Part shown: positions 44,487-53,049 of the stretch, piece by piece
Layout: every line of letters begins with the position of its first letter
Position numbering within the stretch: position 1 is the stretch's first letter
Program-made: the position numbers and the translations under genes
The notes under the pieces: generated by a model
What the model saw: only the letters and a program-made list of their open reading frames with translations
Databases searched by the model: none
Told to the model about the DNA's origin: nothing
DNA from: an uncultured Cohaesibacter sp.
GTDB lineage: Bacteria > Pseudomonadota > Alphaproteobacteria > Rhizobiales > Cohaesibacteraceae
NCBI RefSeq assembly: GCF_963667045.1
Contig: NZ_OY762934.1
Coordinates: forward strand, 4,532,501-4,596,500
Length of the DNA: 64,000 bases
Direction: 5' to 3'

Positions 44487-44872
44487 GACCAGTCGGTCGG
44501 GCAGCCGCACCGGTCACGCGAAAGCAATCCGGTGAGGAAAGTCCGGGCTCCATGAAAGCACGGTGCCGGGTAACGCCCGGCGGAGGCGACTCCAGGGAAA
44601 GTGCCACAGAAAGCAAACCGCCTGACCTCGGTCAGGCAAGGGTGAAAGGGTGAGGCAAGAGCTCACCGCGCCTTCAGTAATGAAGGTGGCAGGGTAAACC
44701 CCACCGGGAGCAAAACCGAATAGGAATGGCGCGAGCGCAAGCTCAGTCGGCTTTCAGGCCAGTCATTCGGGTGGGTTGCTAGAGACATTCAGCAATGGGT
44801 GTCGCAGATGAATGGTTGCCACGCGAGACTTTGTTCTTGCCGTACAAAACCCGGCTTATAGACCGACTGGTA
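44487..44872 (+). ncRNA. rnpB: RNase P RNA, class A (alphaproteobacterial type)
   Basis: About 385 nucleotides. The P1 helix is ACCAGTCGGTC (44488-44498) pairing with GACCGACTGGT (44861-44871). The universal core is present: the GAGGAAAGTCCGGGCTCC segment near 44531, ACAGAAAGCAAACCGCC near 44607, GGGTAAACCCCACCGGGAGCAA near 44692, and the AGACATTCAGC/ATAGAC-type 3' core. T-rich sequence follows P1. It processes tRNA 5' ends with RnpA. Placement just before mraZ is common in alphaproteobacteria. Confidence 0.97.
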
Positions 44873-45069
44873 TTTTTCTTCCCAAAATTTCCACAAATCT
44901 CTTCGTTGCTAACGAAATGGAGATCCTTTTCTCCATGCCGCTACTGATTTGCTTCAGCAGCTTGCAGTTTTTGTCGCCAAGGCCGTTCCGAATTGGGCTG
45001 TCATTTCCAAAATACTTATCCCGTCCCCATTTTTTTACCCTCTCGTTTCCTTCTTTTTAACAACTCTTT

Positions 45070-45081
45070 GTTAACGTTAAC
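45070..45081. promoter_or_regulatory. Tandem GTTAAC palindrome upstream of mraZ
   Basis: GTTAACGTTAAC is two adjacent copies of the palindrome GTTAAC. It resembles a CtrA-type half-site arrangement only loosely. Confidence 0.3.
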
Positions 45082-45115
45082 TTTCTTAGAGTTGACCGTC
45101 CTGACACAGGCTTTG

Positions 45116-45130
45116 GAATCCATAGGAATC
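45116..45130. promoter_or_regulatory. Two GANTC sites upstream of mraZ
   Basis: GAATC at 45116-45120 and 45126-45130 are 10 bp apart in GGAATCCATAGGAATCC. GANTC is the target of the CcrM methyltransferase, and its methylation helps GcrA-dependent promoters. Confidence 0.45.
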
Positions 45131-45138
45131 CGTTGACG

Positions 45139-45163
45139 CCCATAAGATCCCATGGTATCCCAT
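45139..45163. promoter_or_regulatory. MraZ-box-type array upstream of mraZ
   Basis: CCCAT occurs at 45139-45143, 45149-45153 and 45159-45163, exactly 10 bp apart (ATGGG on the other strand). MraZ represses its own operon by binding several TGGGN-type repeats at 10-bp spacing, so this fits as its operator. Confidence 0.7.
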
Positions 45164-45280
45164 TTATAGCGAAGCTCAGACCATGTCGTTAGAAATGACC
45201 CAACCAATCTGAAAAATCGGTTCAGCGACTGTGTCAGCGAGCAGGCAAGCGGCGGTGTAGGCTTTCTGAAGGCAGTGCGT

Positions 45281-45766
45281 ATGGACGATTTCGTGTCCAG
45301 TTATGTGAATCGGCTTGATTCAAAGGGGCGGGTGTCTATCCCGGCGCCTTATCGGCAGATTCTTGCGCGCGAAGGTCATGAAAACCTGTTTTGCTGCCCT
45401 TCCATGGATCGCGCTGCGGTGGATGCCGGTGGCCTGAGCTTGCGCAAGGCAATTGATGAATATCTGGAGCCCTTCGATGTGTTCACCGAAGAGCGTGAGT
45501 TTCTCGCAACAGCTTTGTTGGGCGAGAGTGAGAGTTTGAAGATCGACAAGGATGGTCGCGTGGTATTGAGTGAGAAAATCAAGGCGCACACCGGCATCAC
45601 TGACTCAGTGGTCTTTGTTGGTCATGGCTACAAGTTCCAGATCTGGGAACCCGAGAAATACGAGATCTTCAAGGCTGATGCGGCCAAGCAGGCCATGGCT
45701 CTGCGTGCCTCGCTCAGCGCCCGTCGGAAAGCTCTGCGCGAAGCGGGAACCGGAGGGGCGGCATGA
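45281..45766 (+). CDS. mraZ: Transcriptional regulator MraZ
   Basis: A 161-residue protein of the AbrB-like MraZ family, which binds DNA upstream of the dcw cluster and represses it. It has two MraZ repeats: SSYVNRLDSKGRVSIPAPYRQIL and LKIDKDGRVVLSEKIKAHTGITDSVVFVGHGYKFQIW, with the SKGR/KDGR signatures. The start ATG at 45281 (MDDFVSSY) has AAGG eight bases upstream; GTG 45275 also lies in frame. Its last bases overlap the rsmH start (ATGA). Confidence 0.96.
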   Translation: MDDFVSSYVNRLDSKGRVSIPAPYRQILAREGHENLFCCPSMDRAAVDAGGLSLRKAIDEYLEPFDVFTEEREFLATALLGESESLKIDKDGRVVLSEKIKAHTGITDSVVFVGHGYKFQIWEPEKYEIFKADAAKQAMALRASLSARRKALREAGTGGAA

Positions 45767-46794
45767 ACCAGGATCTGAATGTCAATGGTCCTGAAGGTGC
45801 TCGCCATGTGCCGGTGTTGCTGGCGCCCGTGCTCGATGCGCTTGATCCGCAGGCGGGGCAGTGGGTGCTTGATGGCACCTTCGGCTTTGGTGGCTATACC
45901 GAGGCCATCCTGAAGGCTGGTGCCAATGTGCTGGGTGTTGATCGGGATCCGGAAGCGGCGGCTCGGGCCGAAGTGCTGCAAGGCATTTATGGAGAGCGGT
46001 TGGCATTTGTCTCCGGCTGCTTCAGCGAACTGGCCGATATTGCCGAGACTGCCGGTCATGCGCAGCTTGATGCTGTGGTGCTCGATATCGGCGTATCATC
46101 GATGCAGCTTGATGAGGCAGAACGCGGCTTTTCCTTCATGAATGACGGTCCGCTCGACATGCGCATGTCCCAAAGCGGGGCAACAGCCGCCGATGTGATC
46201 AATAGCTATTCCGAGACGGAGTTGGTGCAGATCTTTCGCGAGTTGGGCGAGGAAAAGCAGGCGCGCCGTATTGCCGGAGCCATTCTGGCGCGGCGTGGTG
46301 TGACGCCTTTTTCGCGCACCCTGGATCTGGCCAATGTGATTGAGCGTGTTGTCGGGCGCAAGCCGCAGCAGAAGATCCATCCGGCAACGCGGGTGTTTCA
46401 GGCGCTGCGCATTTTCGTCAATGGTGAGCTGGACGAACTGGTTGATGGCCTTGTTGCAGCGGAAAAGTGCTTGAAGCCCGGCGGGAAGCTCGTTGTTGTC
46501 ACCTTCCATTCCCTTGAAGACAGAATCGTCAAGCGCTTCTTTCAGGAGCGCACGAAAACCCGTTCCGGTGGATCTCGCTATCTGCCGGAAGAAGATATTC
46601 CGGACCCGAGCTTTGAAATGCTCGTCAAGGGTGGCGTAGGGCCGGACGATGAAGAACTGGAGCGCAATCCGCGTGCCCGTTCGGCCAAGATGCGGGCCGG
46701 ACTGCGGACGGATGCCGCTCCTCATGAGCTTGATGCGCGCGGGCTTGGATTGCCCCGAATGCTGGCGGAGAGCCGCTCTGGAGGCCATTCATGA
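45763..46794 (+). CDS. rsmH: 16S rRNA (cytosine-1402 N4) methyltransferase
   Basis: A 343-residue protein (also called MraW) that methylates C1402 of 16S rRNA using SAM. The motifs VLDGTFGFGGYTEAIL, DAVVLDIGVSSMQLDEAERGFSF, DMRMSQSG and KPGGKLVVVTFHSLEDRIVKRFF are diagnostic. It starts at the ATG overlapping mraZ and ends overlapping ftsL by four bases, so it is translationally coupled at both ends. It is a conserved second gene of the dcw cluster. Confidence 0.97.
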   Translation: MNQDLNVNGPEGARHVPVLLAPVLDALDPQAGQWVLDGTFGFGGYTEAILKAGANVLGVDRDPEAAARAEVLQGIYGERLAFVSGCFSELADIAETAGHAQLDAVVLDIGVSSMQLDEAERGFSFMNDGPLDMRMSQSGATAADVINSYSETELVQIFRELGEEKQARRIAGAILARRGVTPFSRTLDLANVIERVVGRKPQQKIHPATRVFQALRIFVNGELDELVDGLVAAEKCLKPGGKLVVVTFHSLEDRIVKRFFQERTKTRSGGSRYLPEEDIPDPSFEMLVKGGVGPDDEELERNPRARSAKMRAGLRTDAAPHELDARGLGLPRMLAESRSGGHS

Positions 46795-47174
46795 GCAGAC
46801 TCATCAACTTTCTCCTCTTTCTCTCTGTTCTGGTGGGGGCCTTCTGGCTCTTCCAGGTGAAACACCAGTCCAAAGAGGAAGGGGAGAAGATTGCCGCCCT
46901 CGAACAGAAAATCCAGGACGAGAAAGATGCCCTGATGCTGCTGAAGGCCGAGTGGAGCTATCTCAACCGTCCGCAGCGCGTGCAGCGTCTTGCCGATGAA
47001 TTTTCCAATGAACTGGGCTTGCAGGCCATTCAGCCCTATCAGATCGGCACCATTGGTGATGTGCCGGACCGGTCCGAGGATTCCGTCTTGCCGGGCACCG
47101 TTGTCAATGATCTTGAAAAGCTCCTTGATCATGCCCATCCCGCTGCGGCCAAAACAGAACAGGGGGCGCGATAA
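46791..47174 (+). CDS. ftsL: Cell division protein FtsL (bitopic)
   Basis: A 127-residue inner-membrane protein with a short cytoplasmic N-terminus, one membrane helix (LINFLLFLSVLVGAFWLFQV) and a periplasmic coiled coil (KEEGEKIAALEQKIQDEKDAL). In E. coli FtsL joins FtsB and FtsQ. The sequence family is poorly conserved, so the assignment rests on position (between rsmH and ftsI), topology and the short coiled coil. The start overlaps rsmH, and the stop TAA shares one base with the ftsI start (TAATG). Confidence 0.88.
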   Translation: MSRLINFLLFLSVLVGAFWLFQVKHQSKEEGEKIAALEQKIQDEKDALMLLKAEWSYLNRPQRVQRLADEFSNELGLQAIQPYQIGTIGDVPDRSEDSVLPGTVVNDLEKLLDHAHPAAAKTEQGAR

Positions 47175-48907
47175 TGGTTGATACCAGCAATGAATTCAAT
47201 ATCACCAGCTCGATCGACCACCGGTTCGATTTCGAAGGCGCCAACAAGGTGCGCTCAAAGGCGACCCGTGGCCGGATTCTGCTTGCCATGGCGGCTTTCG
47301 GCTTCTGCTTTGTGATGATGTTTGCCCGGCTGGTGATGCTGGGCTTCGACAGTCCTGCTCTTGCCCAGCGGGCAAGTGAGGAGGAGGGTATTTCAACCTT
47401 CCGCCCAGACCTCGTTGATCGCAATGGCGAAATTCTGGCGACCGACATCAAGACGGCCTCGATCTATGCCGAGCCGAACAAGATCATTGATGTCGAGGAA
47501 GCGCTTGATGCGATCACCGGTGTGTTCCCTGATCTCGATTCCAAGTCTCTGCGGCGCAGGCTCTCCAACAAGAAGCTCGGCTTTACTTGGATCAAGCGCG
47601 AGGTGACGCCGAAGCAGCAGCAGGCCATTCATGAGAAGGGCATTCCGGGGCTTGGCTACAAGACCGAGAACAAGCGCTTCTATCCGGCCGGGGCTACCGC
47701 TTCGCATATTCTCGGGCTGGTGAATGTCGACAATGTCGGCATTGCCGGGATGGAGAAATATATCGATACCGCTGGCCTTGCCAAGGCCGATGGCGGCTTT
47801 GGCGGCGGTGCTCCAGAGGCGGACCCCGTCCGGCTCTCCATCGACTTGCGTGTACAGCATGCCCTGCGCGACGAGCTTGAAAAATACATGACCAAGTTCA
47901 AGGCCATCGCAGCCGCCGGTGTTGTCCTCAATGCCAAGGACGGCGAAGTGCTGGGCATGGCGTCCCTGCCGGATTTTGATCCCAACCATCCGGTCAATGT
48001 CGGTGAGCCGGACCGTCTCAACCGGATGACGGCAGGTGTCTACGAAATGGGCTCGGTCTTCAAGACGGTGACCGTGGCCATGGCGCTCGATTCCGGTCTG
48101 GTGCATCTCAACGACAGTTTCGATGCGCGCCAGCCGATCCGGGTGCGTGGCAGCACGATCAGCGACTTCCACTCCAAGAAGCGCATTCTCTCGGTGCCTG
48201 AAGTCTTCATCTACTCTTCGAATGTCGGGTCGGCCAAGATGGCCCTGAAGATCGGCAAGGAAGGCCACAAGGAATTCCTCAAGAAGGCTCACCTTCTGGA
48301 GCGCGTGCGGACCGAACTGCCGGAAACCGCAGCCCCTGTCTATCCGTCCGACAAGCGCTGGTCCGATCTTTCGACGATGACCATCAGCTTTGGACATGGC
48401 GTGCAGGTGACCCCGCTGCAGTTTGCGGCCACCGCTGCATCGCTGGTCAATGGTGGCTACTATGTCAAGCCGACGTTCCTGAGGAAAAGCAGGCAGGAAG
48501 TGGAGAATACCGATCACTCTGACCGGGTGATCGGCGAGCGGGCCAGTGCCGAAGTGCGCTACCTGATGCGTCTCAACGCTGTCGAAGGTTCAGGCAAGCG
48601 CAGCCGGGTCGATGGCTACATGGTCGGAGGCAAGACCGGCACCGCCGAGAAGGTGATCGATGGCAAGTATATTGGCAACCGCTTGCGCAACTCCTTCCTG
48701 GCAGCCTTCCCGATCGATGATCCGCAATATGTCGTGCTGGTCATGCTTGATGAACCGAAAGGTCTCAAGGAAACCTATGGCTATGCGACCGCGGGTGTGA
48801 ACACTGCACCGCTTGCGGGGGATGTTATCCGCAGAGTTGGCTCAATTTTGGGGGTTAAACCACGATTTGGCCAAAAGGATGTTCCAACAGTCGAAGCATC
48901 CTTTTAA
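47174..48907 (+). CDS. ftsI: Penicillin-binding protein 3 (septal transpeptidase)
   Basis: A 577-residue class B PBP that crosslinks septal peptidoglycan. A cytoplasmic stretch of about 35 residues precedes the membrane helix (ILLAMAAFGFCFVMMFARLV). The non-penicillin-binding domain follows, then the transpeptidase: SxxK in GSVFKT (about residue 294), SxN in YSSNVGS, and KTG in GGKTGTAEK. All three motifs are intact. The N-terminus has the RFDFEGA segment. It starts directly at the ftsL stop. Confidence 0.97.
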   Translation: MVDTSNEFNITSSIDHRFDFEGANKVRSKATRGRILLAMAAFGFCFVMMFARLVMLGFDSPALAQRASEEEGISTFRPDLVDRNGEILATDIKTASIYAEPNKIIDVEEALDAITGVFPDLDSKSLRRRLSNKKLGFTWIKREVTPKQQQAIHEKGIPGLGYKTENKRFYPAGATASHILGLVNVDNVGIAGMEKYIDTAGLAKADGGFGGGAPEADPVRLSIDLRVQHALRDELEKYMTKFKAIAAAGVVLNAKDGEVLGMASLPDFDPNHPVNVGEPDRLNRMTAGVYEMGSVFKTVTVAMALDSGLVHLNDSFDARQPIRVRGSTISDFHSKKRILSVPEVFIYSSNVGSAKMALKIGKEGHKEFLKKAHLLERVRTELPETAAPVYPSDKRWSDLSTMTISFGHGVQVTPLQFAATAASLVNGGYYVKPTFLRKSRQEVENTDHSDRVIGERASAEVRYLMRLNAVEGSGKRSRVDGYMVGGKTGTAEKVIDGKYIGNRLRNSFLAAFPIDDPQYVVLVMLDEPKGLKETYGYATAGVNTAPLAGDVIRRVGSILGVKPRFGQKDVPTVEASF

Positions 48908-48951
48908 ACCTTGGGGTAAGGTTGGCAAGAATCGGGCCGGAGTGCTGTTGG

Positions 48952-50448
48952 ATGAAAGTGGTGGAATTGCTGGGCAAACTGAGTGAGCCCATTGAAGATT
49001 TTCTCTTGGTCAATTTTGGCGAGAAGCAGGTGGTTGGCGTAACGGCTGATAGCCGCCTCGTCAAAAAGGGTTTCATATTCGTGGGGGTCCCCGGCAGCAA
49101 GGTCGACGGGGCACAGTTTGTTCCCAAGGCGCTTGAGCAGGGTGCCATTCTGGCGATCATCTCGGATCAGTCCAAACTGCCACGCGATTTTGACCCCACT
49201 GGCAAGCCCGTCGTCCGACTTCGGGATCCGCATCTGGCATTGGCCGATCTGGCCGCTGCCTTCTATCATGTGAAGCTGGAGAAAGTTGCTGCCGTAACCG
49301 GCACAAATGGCAAGACGTCGATTGCCTCCTTCCTGCGGCAGATCTGGGCCTCTACCGGCACGCTTGCGGCCAACATCGGCACCATTGGTATCGAAGGACC
49401 TTCGGGCAGTACCTATGGTGGCCTGACAACGCCGGACCCGGTCGGATTGATGGTGAGCGTTTCCGAGCTTGCCAAGGAGGGCGTGACCCATATCGCGCTC
49501 GAAGCCTCCAGTCACGGTCTGGAACAGAAGCGGCTGGATTGCCTGACGGTCGATGTTGGCGCCTTCACCAACCTCACCCGTGATCATCTCGATTATCATC
49601 TGACGTTCGAAAACTACCGCGACGCCAAGAGCCAGCTGTTCAGCCGACTGGTCCGCAAGGATGGCCATGCGGTGATCAATCTGGATGATCCCAACGGGGC
49701 GCATTTTCTTGCGGTGGCCCGCAAGCGTGGCCTCAATTGCCTTACTGTCGGACATGATGCTGAGGCCGATCTTGTCATTCGCTCGATCGTCGTGGATGGT
49801 CTTGAGCAGGTGGTGGAGCTGTCCGGGCTCTGGGGGGATGTCTCCTTCCGGGTGCCGATGGTTGGTGCTTTTCAGGTGTCCAACGTTCTGGTGGCAGGGC
49901 TCATGGCCTACGCCAGTGGTGTTGATGCCGAAAGCGTGCTCGCGGCCATCCCCCACCTCAAGGGTGCCTGCGGACGCATGGAGCTGGTCGCACACGCCGG
50001 GGCGGATACCGCAATCTATATCGACTATTCTCACACACCGGACTCGCTGGAAGTCGCTCTCAAGGCGCTGCGTCCGTTCGTCAAGGGACGTCTGATTGTC
50101 GTGTTTGGCGCTGGCGGAGATCGCGATACCGGCAAACGCCCGATGATGGGCAAGGTTGCCAACGACTTTGCCGACTATTCGATTGTTACCGATGACAACC
50201 CGCGTTCCGAGGATCCTGCCCTGATCCGAGCTGCCGTGATGGAGCCGGTTGGCAACGGGGTGGAAATCGGCGGACGACAGGACGCCATCACCTTCGGCGT
50301 CGACATGATGAAGCCGGGCGACATCCTGCTGGTTGCCGGCAAGGGTCATGAGCGTGGCCAGATCATCGCAGGCAAGACCCTGCATTTCTCCGATCACGAG
50401 GCTGTGGCGCAGGCTTTGGCCGATACTGGCAAGGGAGAAATGGTGTGA
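48952..50448 (+). CDS. murE: UDP-MurNAc-tripeptide synthetase (meso-diaminopimelate adding)
   Basis: A 498-residue ATP-dependent ligase that adds the third amino acid to UDP-MurNAc-Ala-Glu. P-loop VTGTNGKTSIASF, GTIGIEGP, and SSHGLEQKRLD are family signatures. The DNPRSE motif near residue 420 is the marker for meso-diaminopimelate (not lysine) enzymes, fitting a Gram-negative wall. The start is ATG 48952 with GGAG upstream; a TTG at 48922 is in frame but adds an unusual Cys-rich start. It ends by overlapping murF (GTGA). Confidence 0.96.
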   Translation: MKVVELLGKLSEPIEDFLLVNFGEKQVVGVTADSRLVKKGFIFVGVPGSKVDGAQFVPKALEQGAILAIISDQSKLPRDFDPTGKPVVRLRDPHLALADLAAAFYHVKLEKVAAVTGTNGKTSIASFLRQIWASTGTLAANIGTIGIEGPSGSTYGGLTTPDPVGLMVSVSELAKEGVTHIALEASSHGLEQKRLDCLTVDVGAFTNLTRDHLDYHLTFENYRDAKSQLFSRLVRKDGHAVINLDDPNGAHFLAVARKRGLNCLTVGHDAEADLVIRSIVVDGLEQVVELSGLWGDVSFRVPMVGAFQVSNVLVAGLMAYASGVDAESVLAAIPHLKGACGRMELVAHAGADTAIYIDYSHTPDSLEVALKALRPFVKGRLIVVFGAGGDRDTGKRPMMGKVANDFADYSIVTDDNPRSEDPALIRAAVMEPVGNGVEIGGRQDAITFGVDMMKPGDILLVAGKGHERGQIIAGKTLHFSDHEAVAQALADTGKGEMV

Positions 50449-51848
50449 CGGCGCTTTGGACCTCAGCCGAGTTTGTTGCTGCAACGGCCCCCGTTGCCCA
50501 ACCCGGCGAAATCGGCGAGGTCAACGGCATTTCCATCGACAGTCGCACAGTGAGCGCCGGGGATGCCTTCTTTGCCATCAAGGGCGAACGGTTTGACGGG
50601 CACGGTTTTGCGCGTTCGGCTCTCGACGCCGGGGCGGCTGTGGTCGTGCTCGAGGAAACGCAGCGGCAAGACTTTGCCGATCTCCTGGAGCGCGTCGTGT
50701 TTGTTGATGATGTGCTCAAGGCGCTGGAACGGCTTGGCCTGGCAGCAAGGGCGCGGGTTTCCGGTAAGGTGATTGCGATCACCGGCAGCGTTGGCAAGAC
50801 CAGCACCAAGGATGCTCTGTGGGCAGCGCTCAAGCCTAGCGGCAAGGTGCATGCTGCGGTTTCTTCCTTCAATAATCACTGGGGTGTGCCGCTGACCCTG
50901 GCGCGCATGCCAAGGGACACCGAGTTCGGCATCTTCGAGGTCGGGATGAACCATCCCGGCGAAATCCGCCATCTCATTGGTATGGTGCAGCCGGATCTGG
51001 CGGTCATTACCACCATTGTGGCCGCTCACATCGGCAACTTCTCGGGCATCGAGGAGATTGCGGCTGCAAAGGCCGAGATTTTCGAGGGCGTGGTTCCGGG
51101 CGGGGCCGCGCTTTTTAATGGCGATATCGCCTTTTCCGATTTTCTCGAACAGAGCGCCAGGGCACAGGGCATCAACCGTTGCTATCGCTTCGGACGCAGC
51201 GAAGGGGCCGACGTGCATCTGGATGCGCTGACGCTTGACGCCGATGGGTCGCGCCTCTCCTTGACACTGTTTGGCGATGTCGTCCACTGCACTCTGGGGG
51301 CGCCCGGGGAACATCTGGCGCATAATGCGCTGGCGGTTCTGGGCGCTGTGGCGCTGGTTGGCGGCAATGTCGCCGCTGCCTGCGATGCGCTTGCCGGACA
51401 CGGGGCCAGCAAGGGCCGGGGTCAGCGTCACCGGTTGTCGGTCGAGGGAGCTGATGCCCTGCTGATCGACGAGAGCTACAATGCCAATCCTTCTTCCGTT
51501 TCTGCTGCCCTTGCCGCGCTCGGGCTGGTGAAGGAGGCAAAGCGCAAGGTTGCCGTGCTTGGAGACATGCTGGAGCTTGGCGAAGACAGTCAGCGGCTGC
51601 ATGAAGGACTGATTGACCCCCTGGTGGCTGCGGGTGTTGACCGTGTCTATTTGTGCGGACCTGAAATGCTGAAACTATGGGAAATAGTGCCTATCGCATT
51701 GCGGGGGCACTATGCTAAAGCATCGGCCGACCTGATTGCGCCGCTGAAGGCCGAGATCAGGGCTGGTGACGCGATCATGGTCAAGGGTTCGCTGGGATCC
51801 AGAATGGCGCCGATTGTTGCGGCCCTGCTGGACGATTTCAAGAATTAG
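50445..51848 (+). CDS. murF: UDP-MurNAc-tripeptide:D-Ala-D-Ala ligase
   Basis: A 467-residue ligase that adds D-Ala-D-Ala to make the UDP-MurNAc pentapeptide. It shows ISIDSRTVSAGDAFFAIKGERFDGH, P-loop ITGSVGKTSTKD, SFNNHWGVPLTLAR, EVGMNHPGEI and ESYNANPSS, all family features. The start is GTG at 50445, with AAGGGAG just before it, overlapping the murE stop. It is followed 47 bases later by mraY. Confidence 0.96.
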   Translation: MTALWTSAEFVAATAPVAQPGEIGEVNGISIDSRTVSAGDAFFAIKGERFDGHGFARSALDAGAAVVVLEETQRQDFADLLERVVFVDDVLKALERLGLAARARVSGKVIAITGSVGKTSTKDALWAALKPSGKVHAAVSSFNNHWGVPLTLARMPRDTEFGIFEVGMNHPGEIRHLIGMVQPDLAVITTIVAAHIGNFSGIEEIAAAKAEIFEGVVPGGAALFNGDIAFSDFLEQSARAQGINRCYRFGRSEGADVHLDALTLDADGSRLSLTLFGDVVHCTLGAPGEHLAHNALAVLGAVALVGGNVAAACDALAGHGASKGRGQRHRLSVEGADALLIDESYNANPSSVSAALAALGLVKEAKRKVAVLGDMLELGEDSQRLHEGLIDPLVAAGVDRVYLCGPEMLKLWEIVPIALRGHYAKASADLIAPLKAEIRAGDAIMVKGSLGSRMAPIVAALLDDFKN

Positions 51849-51895
51849 ACCCGAGCTTTTGAGCCGGTGATGTATGTGAAAGGCCTGTATCTAAA

Positions 51896-52981
51896 ATGCT
51901 GATGTATCTTGTCGAAATATCTGATCAGATATCCGCATTCAACGTGTTCCGTTACCTCACGTTCCGAACGGCCGGAGCCATCATCACAGCGCTGCTGTTT
52001 GTCTTCATGTTCGGCCCGGCCATCATCCGAGCACTACGTGCCCGGCAGGGCAAGGGGCAGCCGATCCGCGAGGATGGTCCGCAGAGCCATCTGCTGACCA
52101 AGAAGGGCACGCCCACGATGGGCGGTCTTATGATTCTGACGGGAATGATCATGGCAACGCTGCTGTGGGCCAACTTGGCCAACCCCTATGTCTGGATCGT
52201 GCTGTTCGTGACTGTCGGTTTTGCGCTGATCGGCTTCTATGACGACTATCTCAAGGTTTCCCGCTCGTCGCACAAGGGCTTTTCAAGCCGCATGCGCCTG
52301 GCCATCGAGGCGGTGATTGCCGGTGTGGCCTGCATCGCCGTTGCGCAGCTTGGACAGGACGCCTTTGCGACCTCCGTGACCTTCCCCTTCTTCAAGGGTA
52401 TCCTCCTTGATCTGGGCTGGTTCTTTGTGCCCTTCGGCCTGTTTGTGATTGTCGGGGCGGGCAATGCGGTCAACTTGACGGATGGTCTTGATGGCCTCGC
52501 CATTGTGCCTGTTATGATCGCCAGCGCCACCTTTGGCGTGATTGCATATCTTTCCGGTAACGAGATCTTTGCCGACTATCTGCAGATCCACTATGTGCCC
52601 GGTACCGGCGAGCTGCTGGTGCTGTGTGGCGCCATGATCGGGGCCGGGCTTGGCTTCCTCTGGTTCAACGCGCCTCCGGCTGCGATCTTCATGGGCGACA
52701 CCGGCTCGCTTGCTCTGGGCGGCATGCTCGGGGCCATCTCCGTTGTCACCAAACATGAGCTGGTGCTGGCCATCGTTGGCGGTCTGTTCGTCCTTGAGGC
52801 TGTTTCGGTTATCATTCAGGTGGCTTCCTTCAAGCTGACCGGGCGACGCGTCTTCCGAATGGCGCCTATCCACCATCATTTCGAGCACAAGGGCTGGACC
52901 GAGGCGCAGGTGGTGATCCGCTTCTGGATCATTGCCGTGGTGTTGGCTCTGATCGGTCTTTCCACGCTCAAACTTCGTTAG
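51896..52981 (+). CDS. mraY: Phospho-MurNAc-pentapeptide translocase (lipid I synthase)
   Basis: A 361-residue inner-membrane enzyme that transfers phospho-MurNAc-pentapeptide to undecaprenyl phosphate. Ten membrane helices and the motifs [44 protein letters not shown] and [11 protein letters not shown] are present. The conserved Asp pair and the HHH motif are intact. The start ATG at 51896 begins [13 protein letters not shown]. It lies in the middle of the wall-synthesis block of the dcw cluster. Confidence 0.97.
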   Translation: MLMYLVEISDQISAFNVFRYLTFRTAGAIITALLFVFMFGPAIIRALRARQGKGQPIREDGPQSHLLTKKGTPTMGGLMILTGMIMATLLWANLANPYVWIVLFVTVGFALIGFYDDYLKVSRSSHKGFSSRMRLAIEAVIAGVACIAVAQLGQDAFATSVTFPFFKGILLDLGWFFVPFGLFVIVGAGNAVNLTDGLDGLAIVPVMIASATFGVIAYLSGNEIFADYLQIHYVPGTGELLVLCGAMIGAGLGFLWFNAPPAAIFMGDTGSLALGGMLGAISVVTKHELVLAIVGGLFVLEAVSVIIQVASFKLTGRRVFRMAPIHHHFEHKGWTEAQVVIRFWIIAVVLALIGLSTLKLR

Positions 52982-53049
52982 ATTTCGGCCCGCTTCCCTG
53001 CGGATTGTCGATGCCTGCTTTCGTGTGAATTTTCTTGAAGGAACGTGAG

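Larger units (their letters stand above)
44873..45280. other. Intergenic regulatory region between rnpB and mraZ
   Basis: No gene is present. It contains GTTAACGTTAAC at 45070-45081, two GANTC sites at 45116-45130 and the CCCAT array at 45139-45163, all upstream of mraZ. Confidence 0.55.
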
